A DNA stretch of 64,000 bases from Synergistaceae bacterium UBA1037 (GTDB taxonomy: Bacteria; Synergistota; Synergistia; Synergistales; Synergistaceae), in the NCBI GenBank assembly GCA_002316795.1, contig DCEE01000059.1, positions 13,847-77,846 of the forward strand, given 5' to 3'. The position numbers and the translations under genes are program-made. The notes below the pieces were generated by a model. That model worked only from the letters and a program-made list of their open reading frames with translations. It was not told the origin of the DNA and searched no databases. Below, piece by piece: positions 1 through 8,124 of this stretch (position 1 is its first letter; the number at the start of each line of letters is the position of its first letter).

Positions 1-849
1 TTTTTGGGCAGTTTGTTTAAAATCCACCATAAACTTAATTCTTCATTGTCCAAAATATATGCAAAAGGACTGCTCGTTCCTGCTGTTGCAATGATGATCA
101 CGCTTTATGCCTTTTACAACGCGGTGGATTTCAAGGTCACAGAATATGAGATATTTATTGACAAGAGATCTGCCATCCCTTCGATAGATGCTGTTATGAT
201 CTCCGATCTTCATGTCGGGACTTCTATAGGAAAAAAAGAGATAGCTGAGATCAAAGCCATGATCGAGGAGCTTTCGCCTCAGATCGTTTTTATTTGCGGC
301 GACCTGTTTGACCATGCGTCATATGAGGAGATCATGCGGTTTACAGCAGAAAAGCTGGGGAGTATCAAGACTGAATACGGGACTTTTTTTGTAACAGGAA
401 ACCACGAATACTACCTCGGAGATATGTCAGAGATACTTTCATACTTTGAGGGTACCGGTATCAGAGTCCTTCAGGATGAGACGATAATGATCGGTGACAT
501 TTATATCGCCGGAAGGAAAGATATCAGGGAGAATGAGCGCATTCCGCTTTCAAAAATACTTGAAGGTACAGAAAAAATCAGGCCGGTCATCGTACTTGAC
601 CACCAACCCAATGCAATAGATGAAGCGGCAGAGAACGGTGTCGATCTTCAGCTTTCCGGACACACCCACAACGGACAGCTTTTTCCCTTCAATTATATCG
701 TTGGACTCGCAAACCACACACATTACGGTATCGTCGACGAAGGAGCCCTTAAAGCTGTCGTAAGTTCGGGTATCGGCACCTGGAAATACCCGGTGAGAAC
801 AGGAAGTTCTTCAGAAATAGTAAGAGTCAGGGTAAACTTTCTTAAATAG
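1..849 (+). CDS. Metallophosphoesterase, membrane-anchored type, 5'-truncated
   Basis: Calcineurin-like metallophosphoesterase. The reading frame is open to the window edge, so the true N-terminus lies upstream; a TTG at position 4 is only the first possible start inside the window. Numbered from that TTG, a hydrophobic segment at about residues 22-40 is followed by the phosphoesterase domain. Its metal-ligand blocks appear in order: SDLHVG (about 67-72), GDLFD (about 99-103), GNHEYY (about 132-137) and GHTHNGQ (about 220-226). A transmembrane segment before the domain resembles the YkuE/YaeI type, whose members act on envelope lipids such as UDP-diacylglucosamine or related phosphoesters; the substrate here cannot be told from sequence. 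No terminator is evident in the short gap to the efflux promoter. Confidence 0.85.
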   Translation, partial: FLGSLFKIHHKLNSSLSKIYAKGLLVPAVAMMITLYAFYNAVDFKVTEYEIFIDKRSAIPSIDAVMISDLHVGTSIGKKEIAEIKAMIEELSPQIVFICGDLFDHASYEEIMRFTAEKLGSIKTEYGTFFVTGNHEYYLGDMSEILSYFEGTGIRVLQDETIMIGDIYIAGRKDIRENERIPLSKILEGTEKIRPVIVLDHQPNAIDEAAENGVDLQLSGHTHNGQLFPFNYIVGLANHTHYGIVDEGALKAVVSSGIGTWKYPVRTGSSSEIVRVRVNFLK

Positions 850-905
850 AGTGTTGTTTCAGCTCAATAATTTAAACAAAATATACCACTGCAAAGCTTT
901 CCCAT

Positions 906-934
906 TTAACCTCATCAATTTAACGTGTTATAAT
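906..934 (+). promoter_or_regulatory. Sigma-70-like promoter of the efflux operon
   Basis: A TTAACC -35-like hexamer at 906-911 and a perfect TATAAT at 929-934 are separated by 17 bp. An in-frame ATG at 933 overlaps the -10 box, which argues that translation begins at the ATG at 981 instead. Confidence 0.65.
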
Positions 935-980
935 GAATACCCTGATAAAAATCTGTCTTTATAAGGAGTCGGGTCAGTTT

Positions 981-2273
981 ATGGAAAATGAAAAATTTGA
1001 AGAAATAACTGAAGCTCCCGAAACAAATAAAGAAGAGACTCCGAGACCCACCCAAGAAGCGCCTCCTAAGAAATCAGGAAGCCTTTTCGTCCTGCTGCTC
1101 ATAGTGATCATACTTGCCGGAGGCGGATACTGGTTCTGGAAGACGGAGGAGGCAAAAAAGGCAGCTGCCTCAAGACCCGCGGAGATGCCGCCTGTCGTTG
1201 TAAGCGACATGCCCGTAAAAGCATCTGATTTCCCGGTTACATTCGAATATACGGGACAGACCAAAGGCTATAGAGAGGCCGAAGTCCGGGCTCAGGTAAG
1301 CGGAGTGCTCAAGAGCAAGGAGTACAGGGAGGGGCAGCCCGTAAGGGCCGGGCAGGTCCTCTTCAGGATAGACCCGGCACCATACAGTGCGGCTCTCAAC
1401 AGAAACAGCGCCAACCTTAAGCAGGCCCGGGTAGGAATGAATCTGGCCAAGATCGAATACGACAGGATATCCTCACTATATTCTAAAAATGCTGTAAGCA
1501 AAAATGACTTTGACAACGCAGAAGCCTCTTATAAAGCTTCAATGGCCGCGGTTGATTCTGCAAGAGCCGCTGTCAGGCAGTCACAGATCGATCTTGACTG
1601 GACTGTAGTTAGGGCTCCCATTTCAGGACTGAGCAGCAAAGAAGAGCGCTCTGTCGGCAATCTGGTAACACTGGATGCTCAGGGCAGCCTCCTTACCACT
1701 ATTGTTCAGGCAGACCCCGTCTATGTTGAATTTGCCGTGCCTGCCGATGAACACAGAATAAACGAGCTGCTCAGGTCTGCCGGACACCTGAAGGTTTTTA
1801 AAGAAGGTATATCAGTAAAGGTCGCTTTGGGCGACGGAACGATTTATGATAAAAAGGGAAAGATCGACTTTCAGGATCAGTTTGTTGATCCGGCGACAGC
1901 TGACATAAGGGCCAGGGCCGTTTTTGACAATCCGGGGAACAGGCTTTATCCCGGACAGTTCGTCCGCGTATATGTCGACGGAAGCTATGTAAGCAATGTG
2001 ATAAGCATCCCCCTCAGATCTGTGCTCCAGACTTCTTCGGGACCGATAGTGTACGTTCTTGACGAGTCAAATATTCCCTCCGTCAGGAACATAAAGATAA
2101 TCAAGACGATCAAAAATACTTGCCTCATACAGGAAGGCCTGACGGACGGAGAGAGGATCGTCGTTGACGGGGTGGCAAAGGTGCTGCCGGGCAAGGCTGT
2201 AAAGATAGCTGAGAAACAGTCGCAGGAAAGTGCCGCGGAGAAAAATACCGACGGCAAAAGATCCGCTGACTGA
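981..2273 (+). CDS. RND efflux periplasmic adaptor (membrane fusion protein, AcrA/MexA family)
   Basis: This adaptor couples an inner-membrane RND pump to an outer-membrane channel. From the ATG at 981 it is 430 residues: an acidic, Pro-rich cytoplasmic tail (1-31), one transmembrane anchor (about 34-53) and then a HlyD-type core. The core has a biotinyl-lipoyl-like half motif around EVRAQVSG, an alpha-helical hairpin rich in Ala/Asn/Arg, the returning half VRAPISGL, and beta-barrel and membrane-proximal domains. The start at 981 is preferred over the in-frame ATG at 933 because AAGGAG lies at 963-968 and the promoter -10 overlaps 933. Most relatives are lipoproteins or have a cleaved signal; this one looks anchored by an uncleaved helix after a long cytosolic tail. 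The pump gene follows after 12 bp. Confidence 0.93.
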   Translation: MENEKFEEITEAPETNKEETPRPTQEAPPKKSGSLFVLLLIVIILAGGGYWFWKTEEAKKAAASRPAEMPPVVVSDMPVKASDFPVTFEYTGQTKGYREAEVRAQVSGVLKSKEYREGQPVRAGQVLFRIDPAPYSAALNRNSANLKQARVGMNLAKIEYDRISSLYSKNAVSKNDFDNAEASYKASMAAVDSARAAVRQSQIDLDWTVVRAPISGLSSKEERSVGNLVTLDAQGSLLTTIVQADPVYVEFAVPADEHRINELLRSAGHLKVFKEGISVKVALGDGTIYDKKGKIDFQDQFVDPATADIRARAVFDNPGNRLYPGQFVRVYVDGSYVSNVISIPLRSVLQTSSGPIVYVLDESNIPSVRNIKIIKTIKNTCLIQEGLTDGERIVVDGVAKVLPGKAVKIAEKQSQESAAEKNTDGKRSAD

Positions 2274-2285
2274 GGCCTTTAGCAG

Positions 2286-5200
2286 ATGTTCTCCGCGATA
2301 TTCATCAGAAGGCCGATATTAGCCACCGTCTGTTCGATCGTAATAATCCTGCTCGGCCTTGTATCGATAATAACTTTGCCAGTGGCACAGTTCCCGGAAC
2401 TCGTCCCGCCTCAGGTCACAGTTACGGCTTTCTACCCCGGAGCGACCCCTGAGGTGATCGCGCAGGTGGTTGCATCCCCGCTGGAAAGCCAGATCAACGG
2501 CGTCGACAACATGATCTACATGGACTCGGTCAGCAACGGGCAGGGAAACATGACCCTGACGGTAACATTCGAACTCGGGACCGACCCGGACATGGCCACC
2601 ATCAACGTAAACAACAGGGTCCAGATGGCTTCTCCATCTATACCAGAAGAGGTCAGGAAATACGGCATAGTGGTCAAAAAATCTTCGCCCAACCTTCTCC
2701 TGATAGCGACCCTGCTCTCTCCCGACGGACGCTACGACACAATATATATGAGCAACTACGCCCTCCTGAACGTCGTAGACGACCTGAAAAGGATACCCGG
2801 GGTCAGCGATGCACTGATATACACCTCTCAGGACTATGCCATGAGGATATGGATAAGGCCCGACAAACTTGCACAGCTCGGTCTGACTCCGGCTGACATA
2901 GCTGCGGCTGTCAGCGACCAGAACAGTCAATACGCGCTGGGAAGGTTCGGCGACCAGCCGACGGATGAAGACCTCGAAAAAACATACATAATAACCACAA
3001 AAGGACGCCTCGCAACACCTGAAGAGTTTGAAGAGGTGATCATCAAAACGAACCCCGACGGAACGAGCATCTATCTGAAGGATGTTGCAAGGGTCGAACT
3101 GGGAGCCAAGACATACAGCTTTATAGGAAAACAGGACGGCATCCCCGCGGTCCCGGTGGGTATCACACTCGCACCGGGAGCGAATGCCATCAGGGTGGCC
3201 GATCTGGTCAAAAAACAATTTGAGGAGGCAAGCAGACACTTCCCGGACGGTATAAAGTACGACATCCCTTATGACACGACGACTTTCGTAAGGGTATCTG
3301 TTGAAGAGGTCGTAAAAACACTTTTTGAAGCTGTCCTGCTTGTATTCCTTGTTGTCTTCCTCTTCCTTCAGAACTGGAGGGCAACGCTTATCCCATGTTT
3401 GGCTGTCCCTGTATCGATAATCGGGACTTTTGCCGGACTTAAGCTCTTTGGCTTCTCTATCAACACTCTGACTTTGTTCGGTCTGGTGCTTGCCATAGGG
3501 ATAGTGGTAGATGACGCTATAGTGGTGCTTGAAAACGTGGACCGGCATATGGAGGAGGGACTTCCGCCCAAAGAGGCGGCGTTCAAGGCTATGGAAGAAG
3601 TAACGGGACCAGTTGTCGCAATAGTCCTTGTACTCTCCTCCGTCTTCATTCCGATAGCCTTCCTGGGAGGACTGACGGGCGAACTTTACAAACAGTTTGC
3701 GATCACCATTGCGACATCGGTCATCATTTCCGGTTTTGTCGCCCTTACCCTCACCCCGGCAATGTGCGCTCTCATTCTGAAACCTAAGGGCAAAGGAAAG
3801 GATTTCTTCCTCTTCCGATGGTTCAACTCATTTTTTGACTCGATAACAAACGCTTATTCTGCCGGAGTGAGATTCTTCCTCAAAAGGACCATTATCGTTG
3901 TGATCCTCTTCGTCGTATTTGTCGGCGCGACCGCAAAGATTGCTTCGCTCGTCCCTTCATCTCTGGTACCGGACGAAGATCAGGGGATCATAATGTCTGC
4001 CATGTCCCTTCCGGACGGTTCATCCCTGAATATGACCGAAAAACTCACTGACAAGGTGACGAAGATCACCCGTGGCATGGACCAGGTCAAGACTGCATTG
4101 GTATTCAGCGGATACAACCTTCTCAACTCATCAAACCAGTCCAACTACGGCGCAGCCTTCGTCACCCTGAAGGACTGGAAAGAAAGGGAGAGACCCGGAA
4201 AAGACTCATTTTCGACGTCAAGGGAACTTATGGGCAAGGCTTGGTCGATACCGGAAGGACAGGTTTTCGTGTTTAATCCTCCGGCGATAATAGGCATGAG
4301 CACCACCGGAGGCATTGAGGGTTATATCCAGAACAGGGGGTCAGACACTCCCGAAGAGATGGAAAAGGCGCTTGCGAAATACATCGCAGCAACTGACGCC
4401 AGAAAAGAAATATCCAGCGTCACCACCTCCTTTTCCACAAAGGTCCCCCAGTATTACGCAAATATCGACAGGAACCGTGCAAAAGCTCTGGGAGTGGACC
4501 TGAAAGACGTATTTTCAACGATGGGAAGCATATTCAGGAACTATTACGTAAACGACTTCGACAGGAGTGGACGTACATTCCAGGTGCTCATTTCGGCAGA
4601 AGCTGCCTACAGAGACAGGCCTGAGGACCTCAGATACACTTATATCCGATCAGATACAGGCGCTATGATCCCGCTTCTCTCTCTGATAGACATACGCCTG
4701 GTCACCGGTCCCGATACGATGGAGAGGTTCAATGTGTTCCCCGCGGCCAAAGTTACAGGGACTCCTGCCGCCGGCTTCACATCCGGACAGGCTATAAAGG
4801 CAATGGAGGAGGCCGCCCGCGAGTCGCTTCCCGAGGGATATACCCTTGCATGGACAGGGTCCGCCTACCAGGAGAAGGAGACCGGCGCGGCAACCGCAAT
4901 AGCCTTCGCTCTGGGAATAATCATGGTCTTTCTCATTTTGGCGGCACAGTATGAAAGATGGAGCCTCCCATTTGCTGTCGTTCTCGCAGTTCCTTTTGCG
5001 CTTTTCGGAGCCTTCCTCTCCATAAAGCTGAGGGGGCTTTCCAATGACCTCTACTTCCAGGTGGCACTTGTAACGCTCATAGGCCTCGCCGCAAAGAACG
5101 CCATCCTGATAGTTGAATTCGCCATCATGCAGCATGAGGCAGGCATGGGTATAAGGGAAGCCGCGGCAACCGCTGCCCACCTCAGGTTCCGTCCCATAGT

Positions 5201-5468
5201 CATGACTTCCCTCGCCTTCATCCTCGGCTGCATGCCGCTGGCTCTGAGCGTAGGGGCAGGTGCCGCCAGCCGGCATTCGATCGGCACGGGTATCGTCGGC
5301 GGCATGCTTGCGGCCACGTGTATAGCGATTTTCTTTGTGCCGAGCTTTTTCTCAATGATCATGAAGCTCACTTCCAAAGAAGAGGGACCTCCGGAAAAGT
5401 TCGACAAGACGACCCCGGAAGAAGATAAAGCGGAAATATCGCCCACGGCCGAAGGGAGAGTGATCTAA
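2286..5468 (+). CDS. RND multidrug efflux pump, AcrB/MexB (HAE1) family
   Basis: Proton-driven inner-membrane exporter of hydrophobic or amphiphilic compounds, 1060 residues, the normal family size. The N-terminus (FIRRPILATVCSIVIILLG) is TM1. The proton-relay Asp pair D409-D410 lies in TM4 (IGIVVDDAIVVLENV) and the partner Lys at about 937 in TM10 (GLAAKNAILIVEFA). Two large periplasmic loops and twelve predicted helices fit the family. The hydrophilic C-terminal tail is Glu/Lys-rich. The gene sits between adaptor and channel genes, and its stop is separated from the channel ATG by one base, so the three are co-translated. Substrates cannot be predicted. A long antisense open frame inside the gene is a codon-bias shadow. 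Confidence 0.96.
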   Translation: MFSAIFIRRPILATVCSIVIILLGLVSIITLPVAQFPELVPPQVTVTAFYPGATPEVIAQVVASPLESQINGVDNMIYMDSVSNGQGNMTLTVTFELGTDPDMATINVNNRVQMASPSIPEEVRKYGIVVKKSSPNLLLIATLLSPDGRYDTIYMSNYALLNVVDDLKRIPGVSDALIYTSQDYAMRIWIRPDKLAQLGLTPADIAAAVSDQNSQYALGRFGDQPTDEDLEKTYIITTKGRLATPEEFEEVIIKTNPDGTSIYLKDVARVELGAKTYSFIGKQDGIPAVPVGITLAPGANAIRVADLVKKQFEEASRHFPDGIKYDIPYDTTTFVRVSVEEVVKTLFEAVLLVFLVVFLFLQNWRATLIPCLAVPVSIIGTFAGLKLFGFSINTLTLFGLVLAIGIVVDDAIVVLENVDRHMEEGLPPKEAAFKAMEEVTGPVVAIVLVLSSVFIPIAFLGGLTGELYKQFAITIATSVIISGFVALTLTPAMCALILKPKGKGKDFFLFRWFNSFFDSITNAYSAGVRFFLKRTIIVVILFVVFVGATAKIASLVPSSLVPDEDQGIIMSAMSLPDGSSLNMTEKLTDKVTKITRGMDQVKTALVFSGYNLLNSSNQSNYGAAFVTLKDWKERERPGKDSFSTSRELMGKAWSIPEGQVFVFNPPAIIGMSTTGGIEGYIQNRGSDTPEEMEKALAKYIAATDARKEISSVTTSFSTKVPQYYANIDRNRAKALGVDLKDVFSTMGSIFRNYYVNDFDRSGRTFQVLISAEAAYRDRPEDLRYTYIRSDTGAMIPLLSLIDIRLVTGPDTMERFNVFPAAKVTGTPAAGFTSGQAIKAMEEAARESLPEGYTLAWTGSAYQEKETGAATAIAFALGIIMVFLILAAQYERWSLPFAVVLAVPFALFGAFLSIKLRGLSNDLYFQVALVTLIGLAAKNAILIVEFAIMQHEAGMGIREAAATAAHLRFRPIVMTSLAFILGCMPLALSVGAGAASRHSIGTGIVGGMLAATCIAIFFVPSFFSMIMKLTSKEEGPPEKFDKTTPEEDKAEISPTAEGRVI

Positions 5469-5469
5469 A

Positions 5470-6966
5470 ATGACTGCAAGCGCGCTTCTTGCCGCACTTT
5501 TTGTAGGCTCGTTCTTCCATATCAACCTTGGTCCTGAGGTCAAGGCGCCGGACCCCTACGATATTCCTGCCGCATACGAGATAACGCTCTCTGATGATGT
5601 AAAAGGCACAGGGAGCCCTGACTCTGTGACACCGGACTTTGCATGGTGGATCTCATTTAATGAGCCTGTCCTGAATAAATGCATCAACGAGGCCTTTGCC
5701 AGGAACAGAGACCTCGAGACCGCTCTTGCCAGGGTCCAGCAAGCCAGGGCTTTTTTCAGGGAGGCCCGGGGCAACCAGAGACCCAACATTGGAGCAGAGG
5801 TCGATGCGACCCGCACTTATACAAAGGTGGGCACGACGAATGACCTGAACGAACAGAACATGCTATACGGCCTGGGCGCCGCCAACTACGAGGCCGACCT
5901 GTGGGGAAAGCTTCAGAAAGCTGCAAGGGCTGCAAAAGAGAGCATACTTGCCGCGGAATCAGCCAAAAACAGCGTAAGACTGGCGCTGGCGTCTCAGGTT
6001 GCAAAGACATATTTTTCTCTCAGAGGGACTGACAGACAGCTTACAGTAGCAAGGGACACCCTGGATACCCAGAGAAAGACCGTCGAGCTGAACAAGGTAC
6101 TCTATGAAAACGGCAGGATAAGCGAGCTTGAACTCAGAAGGAGCGAATCTCTTGCCGCATCTTCAGCGGTACAGGTCAATAAGCTTGAGATCGCCCTCGG
6201 GAAATATGAAAACGGCCTTCTTGTCCTGATGGGCAGGGAACCGAAAGATTTTATAGCCAGAGATATCCCGAGAGGACTTGAACTTGATGAACTTCCCCTG
6301 CCTCCTTCCGTTCCCGTAGGCATACCTGCAGAGATGCTCCTTTACAGGCCCGATGTTAAGACCGCGGAACAGAACTACAGGACCGCGCTTGCTAACCTGG
6401 GATCCGCGAGAGCAGGGCAGTATCCTACCCTCTCCTTTGACGGTCTGATAGGCAACCCCGGCAGGGCGGTAAATGAACCTTCGGACCTTTTCACCGGGGC
6501 CACCGGCTGGTCACTTGCGGCACAGGTCTTTGTCCCGATTTTCAACGCCGGGAAACTATCTGCAAGGGCGGCTCAGGCCGAAGCCGCAGCTCAGCAGGCA
6601 TGGTCGGCATACTATAAAACTGTGCAGACAGCCTTTGAAGAGACGATGAACTGCATCAATACACAGGCTAAAACTCAACAGATACTTGCCCTCCTCGAAG
6701 AACAGCAAAAGGTGCAGATGAGGGCATACGAGCTTGCAAATATTCGCTACACAGACGGGATATCAAGCCAGATAGACCTGCTGGATGCAGAGAGGGAACT
6801 GTTGTCTGTCCAGCTGCAGCTTGAGGGCAGCAGATCAGACAGCCTGAACTCGATAGTTGACCTCTATACGGCACTCGGAGGCGGATGGGCATCCAGGACC
6901 CCGGATGACCTTGAAAAAAGGGAGCTGCAGAAACCCTGGGTCAACAAGGAGAAGTTTTCCGAGTAA
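5470..6966 (+). CDS. Outer-membrane efflux channel, NodT/OprM (TolC) family, lacking the lipobox Cys
   Basis: TolC-family exit duct for the preceding RND pump, 498 residues, with the two tandem OEP repeats of coiled-coil hairpin and beta segment (about 60-250 and 270-470). Family blocks include PDFAWWISFNEPVL, ARNRDLETALARVQQARA and the repeat-2 block LYRPDVKTAEQNYRTA. NodT-type channels normally mature at a lipobox Cys followed by xGPxYxxP. Here the corresponding N-terminus reads GSFFHINLGPEVKAPDPYDI, with no Cys, so the protein is probably exported by its hydrophobic N-terminus without lipidation. An in-frame TGA at 5461-5463 rules out a longer start. The ATG is one base after the pump's stop. 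Confidence 0.92.
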   Translation: MTASALLAALFVGSFFHINLGPEVKAPDPYDIPAAYEITLSDDVKGTGSPDSVTPDFAWWISFNEPVLNKCINEAFARNRDLETALARVQQARAFFREARGNQRPNIGAEVDATRTYTKVGTTNDLNEQNMLYGLGAANYEADLWGKLQKAARAAKESILAAESAKNSVRLALASQVAKTYFSLRGTDRQLTVARDTLDTQRKTVELNKVLYENGRISELELRRSESLAASSAVQVNKLEIALGKYENGLLVLMGREPKDFIARDIPRGLELDELPLPPSVPVGIPAEMLLYRPDVKTAEQNYRTALANLGSARAGQYPTLSFDGLIGNPGRAVNEPSDLFTGATGWSLAAQVFVPIFNAGKLSARAAQAEAAAQQAWSAYYKTVQTAFEETMNCINTQAKTQQILALLEEQQKVQMRAYELANIRYTDGISSQIDLLDAERELLSVQLQLEGSRSDSLNSIVDLYTALGGGWASRTPDDLEKRELQKPWVNKEKFSE

Positions 6967-6984
6967 GTCAGGTCTCTTTTCATG

Positions 6985-7013
6985 TTGCCAAATGAAAATA
7001 TGGAGGCTATAAT
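6985..7013 (+). promoter_or_regulatory. Sigma-70 promoter of tRNA-Gly
   Basis: TTGCCA at 6985-6990, a 17-bp spacer and a perfect TATAAT at 7008-7013. The tRNA begins 21 nt after the -10 box. This is one of the strongest consensus promoters in the window and sits directly after the efflux operon, for which no separate terminator is visible. Confidence 0.85.
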
Positions 7014-7034
7014 AACCCACGTTCACCGAATAAT

Positions 7035-7110
7035 GCGGACATAGCTCAGTTGGTAGAGCATCAGCTTCCCAAGCTGAGGGTCGCGGGTCCGAATCCCGTT
7101 GTCCGCTCCA
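7035..7110 (+). tRNA. tRNA-Gly, anticodon CCC
   Basis: Full cloverleaf read by eye. The acceptor stem GCGGACA/TGTCCGC is at 7035-7041 and 7100-7106, the D arm at 7044-7059, and the anticodon stem TCAGC/GCTGA encloses loop TTCCCAA at 7066-7072. The anticodon is CCC at 7068-7070. The T arm is at 7083-7099, followed by discriminator T and an encoded CCA at 7108-7110. It decodes GGG. It has its own promoter upstream and an intrinsic terminator 10 nt downstream, so it is a single-gene transcription unit. Confidence 0.97.
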
Positions 7111-7120
7111 GAAAATCTGA

Positions 7121-7151
7121 GATCCCCTGCAGCAGCGGGGGATCCTTTTTT
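7121..7151 (+). terminator. Intrinsic terminator of tRNA-Gly
   Basis: Seven-bp stem GATCCCC (7121-7127) / GGGGATC (7138-7144) followed by a run of six T at 7146-7151. Confidence 0.9.
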
Positions 7152-7164
7152 ACTGCGCTGCCGG

Positions 7165-7187
7165 GCATCAGCTTGGGAAGCTGATGC
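7165..7187. repeat. Perfect 10-bp-stem palindrome copying the tRNA anticodon arm
   Basis: GCATCAGCTT-GGG-AAGCTGATGC forms a perfect hairpin with a three-base GGG loop. Bases 7168-7189 are the exact reverse complement of 22 bases of the tRNA-Gly gene (7056-7077), covering the anticodon arm. In direct orientation the first ten bases also match the tRNA, so the two copies differ essentially by inversion of the CCC core to GGG. It lies just beyond the tRNA terminator. It may be an attachment-site remnant or an RNA structure; see findings. No integrase gene is nearby. Confidence 0.8.
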
Positions 7188-7254
7188 TCATGATACCGAT
7201 CCTCTCCTATATCCAACAATAGGCAAAATTACAAGTGTTTTAATTTTTTAATAA

Positions 7255-7263
7255 TGATATATT
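7255..7263 (+). promoter_or_regulatory. Possible extended -10 promoter for the nitroreductase-like gene
   Basis: TGATATATT at 7255-7263 resembles an extended -10 element in a very AT-rich stretch. No good -35 is seen at the right spacing. The rest of the 7190-7335 gap holds nothing else recognisable. Confidence 0.3.
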
Positions 7264-7347
7264 AGGAATGTTAGATATATAAAATTATTGTCAGTCTTTT
7301 TGTGCGGATCTTCGTCAAAGAGATCAATTGATACTGGAGGGATCAGT

Positions 7348-7950
7348 GTGGAGAATAAGTTTTTTGATGCAGTCAAAACGAGAAGGACTCATTATGGCCT
7401 TTCCAAAGAAAAGATCGTCAGCGAAGAAAAGATCCTGGGGATAGTCAAAGAGGCTGTAACGCATACCCCGTCGGCCTTCAACTCACAGACAGCAAGGCTG
7501 GTAGTCCTCTTTGACGGCCAAAGCGACAGGCTCTGGGACATCGTCAAGGGAGAACTGAGAAAGATCGTTCCTGCAGAAGCATTCAAAAAAACCGAGGAAA
7601 AGATCGACGGTTCGTTCAGGAGCGGTTACGGAACTATCCTATTTTTTGAAGACATGAGCGTAGTGGAAGGACTTCAGGAAAGATTCCCGCTTTACAAAGA
7701 CAACTTCCCGATATGGTCCGACCATTCCGCCGGCATGCACCAGTTCGTGATATGGACGGCACTTTCCGCAGAGGGACTTGGCGCTTCGCTCCAGCATTAC
7801 AATCCGGTCATCGACAACGCTGTTAAGAAAGAGTGGGATATCCCCGTAAAGTGGAAACTCCTCGCACAGATGCCCTTCGGCAAACCCACTGACGTACCCG
7901 GAGAAAAAGAAGTAATGCCTCTTGATGAGAGGATCAAAGTCCACAAATAA
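7348..7950 (+). CDS. Nitroreductase-family protein, FRM2/HBN1 (CinD-like) subgroup
   Basis: Predicted FMN-dependent oxidoreductase of 200 residues. The pattern FFDAVKTRRTHYGLSKEKIV, then PSAFNSQTARLVVLF, and the C-terminal GLGASLQHYNPVID and WKLLAQMPFGKP match the small nitroreductase branch. That branch includes yeast Frm2/Hbn1 and lactococcal CinD, which are linked to oxidative or metal stress and fatty-acid signalling. The GTG at 7348 is chosen because GGAGG at 7336-7340 is 7 nt upstream; an in-frame TTG at 7288 has no such signal. The gene stands alone between tRNA-Gly and the tig cluster. The physiological substrate is unknown. Confidence 0.85.
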   Translation: MENKFFDAVKTRRTHYGLSKEKIVSEEKILGIVKEAVTHTPSAFNSQTARLVVLFDGQSDRLWDIVKGELRKIVPAEAFKKTEEKIDGSFRSGYGTILFFEDMSVVEGLQERFPLYKDNFPIWSDHSAGMHQFVIWTALSAEGLGASLQHYNPVIDNAVKKEWDIPVKWKLLAQMPFGKPTDVPGEKEVMPLDERIKVHK

Positions 7951-7986
7951 AGCCTGATGCATCATCAAGCAATATTAACGGACGTG

Positions 7987-8022
7987 CATAACACCTTCAC
8001 TGATAGAAGTGAAGGTGTTATG
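7987..8022. terminator. Strong symmetric hairpin, possible terminator
   Basis: A perfect 14-bp inverted repeat, CATAACACCTTCAC / GTGAAGGTGTTATG, is extended by one T-A pair and has a 6-nt loop. It lies 36 nt after the nitroreductase-like gene. No T-run follows on the plus strand, so it is either a factor-assisted terminator or a 3'-end stabilising stem. Confidence 0.5.
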
Positions 8023-8124
8023 CTATAGAGGGCAGAGACCGTCCCTTGTTGTGCCATCTCTTGCTCTGTGATAAAATATTACGGTTATTGTCAGGAAAAG
8101 GCAAACCGAAAGGGGAAGTATAAA

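Noticed and set aside
2319-3548. 409-codon open frame antisense to the RND pump gene
   Set aside because: Cys/Tyr/Arg-rich composition without any domain, fully within a well-supported gene. It is a codon-bias shadow.
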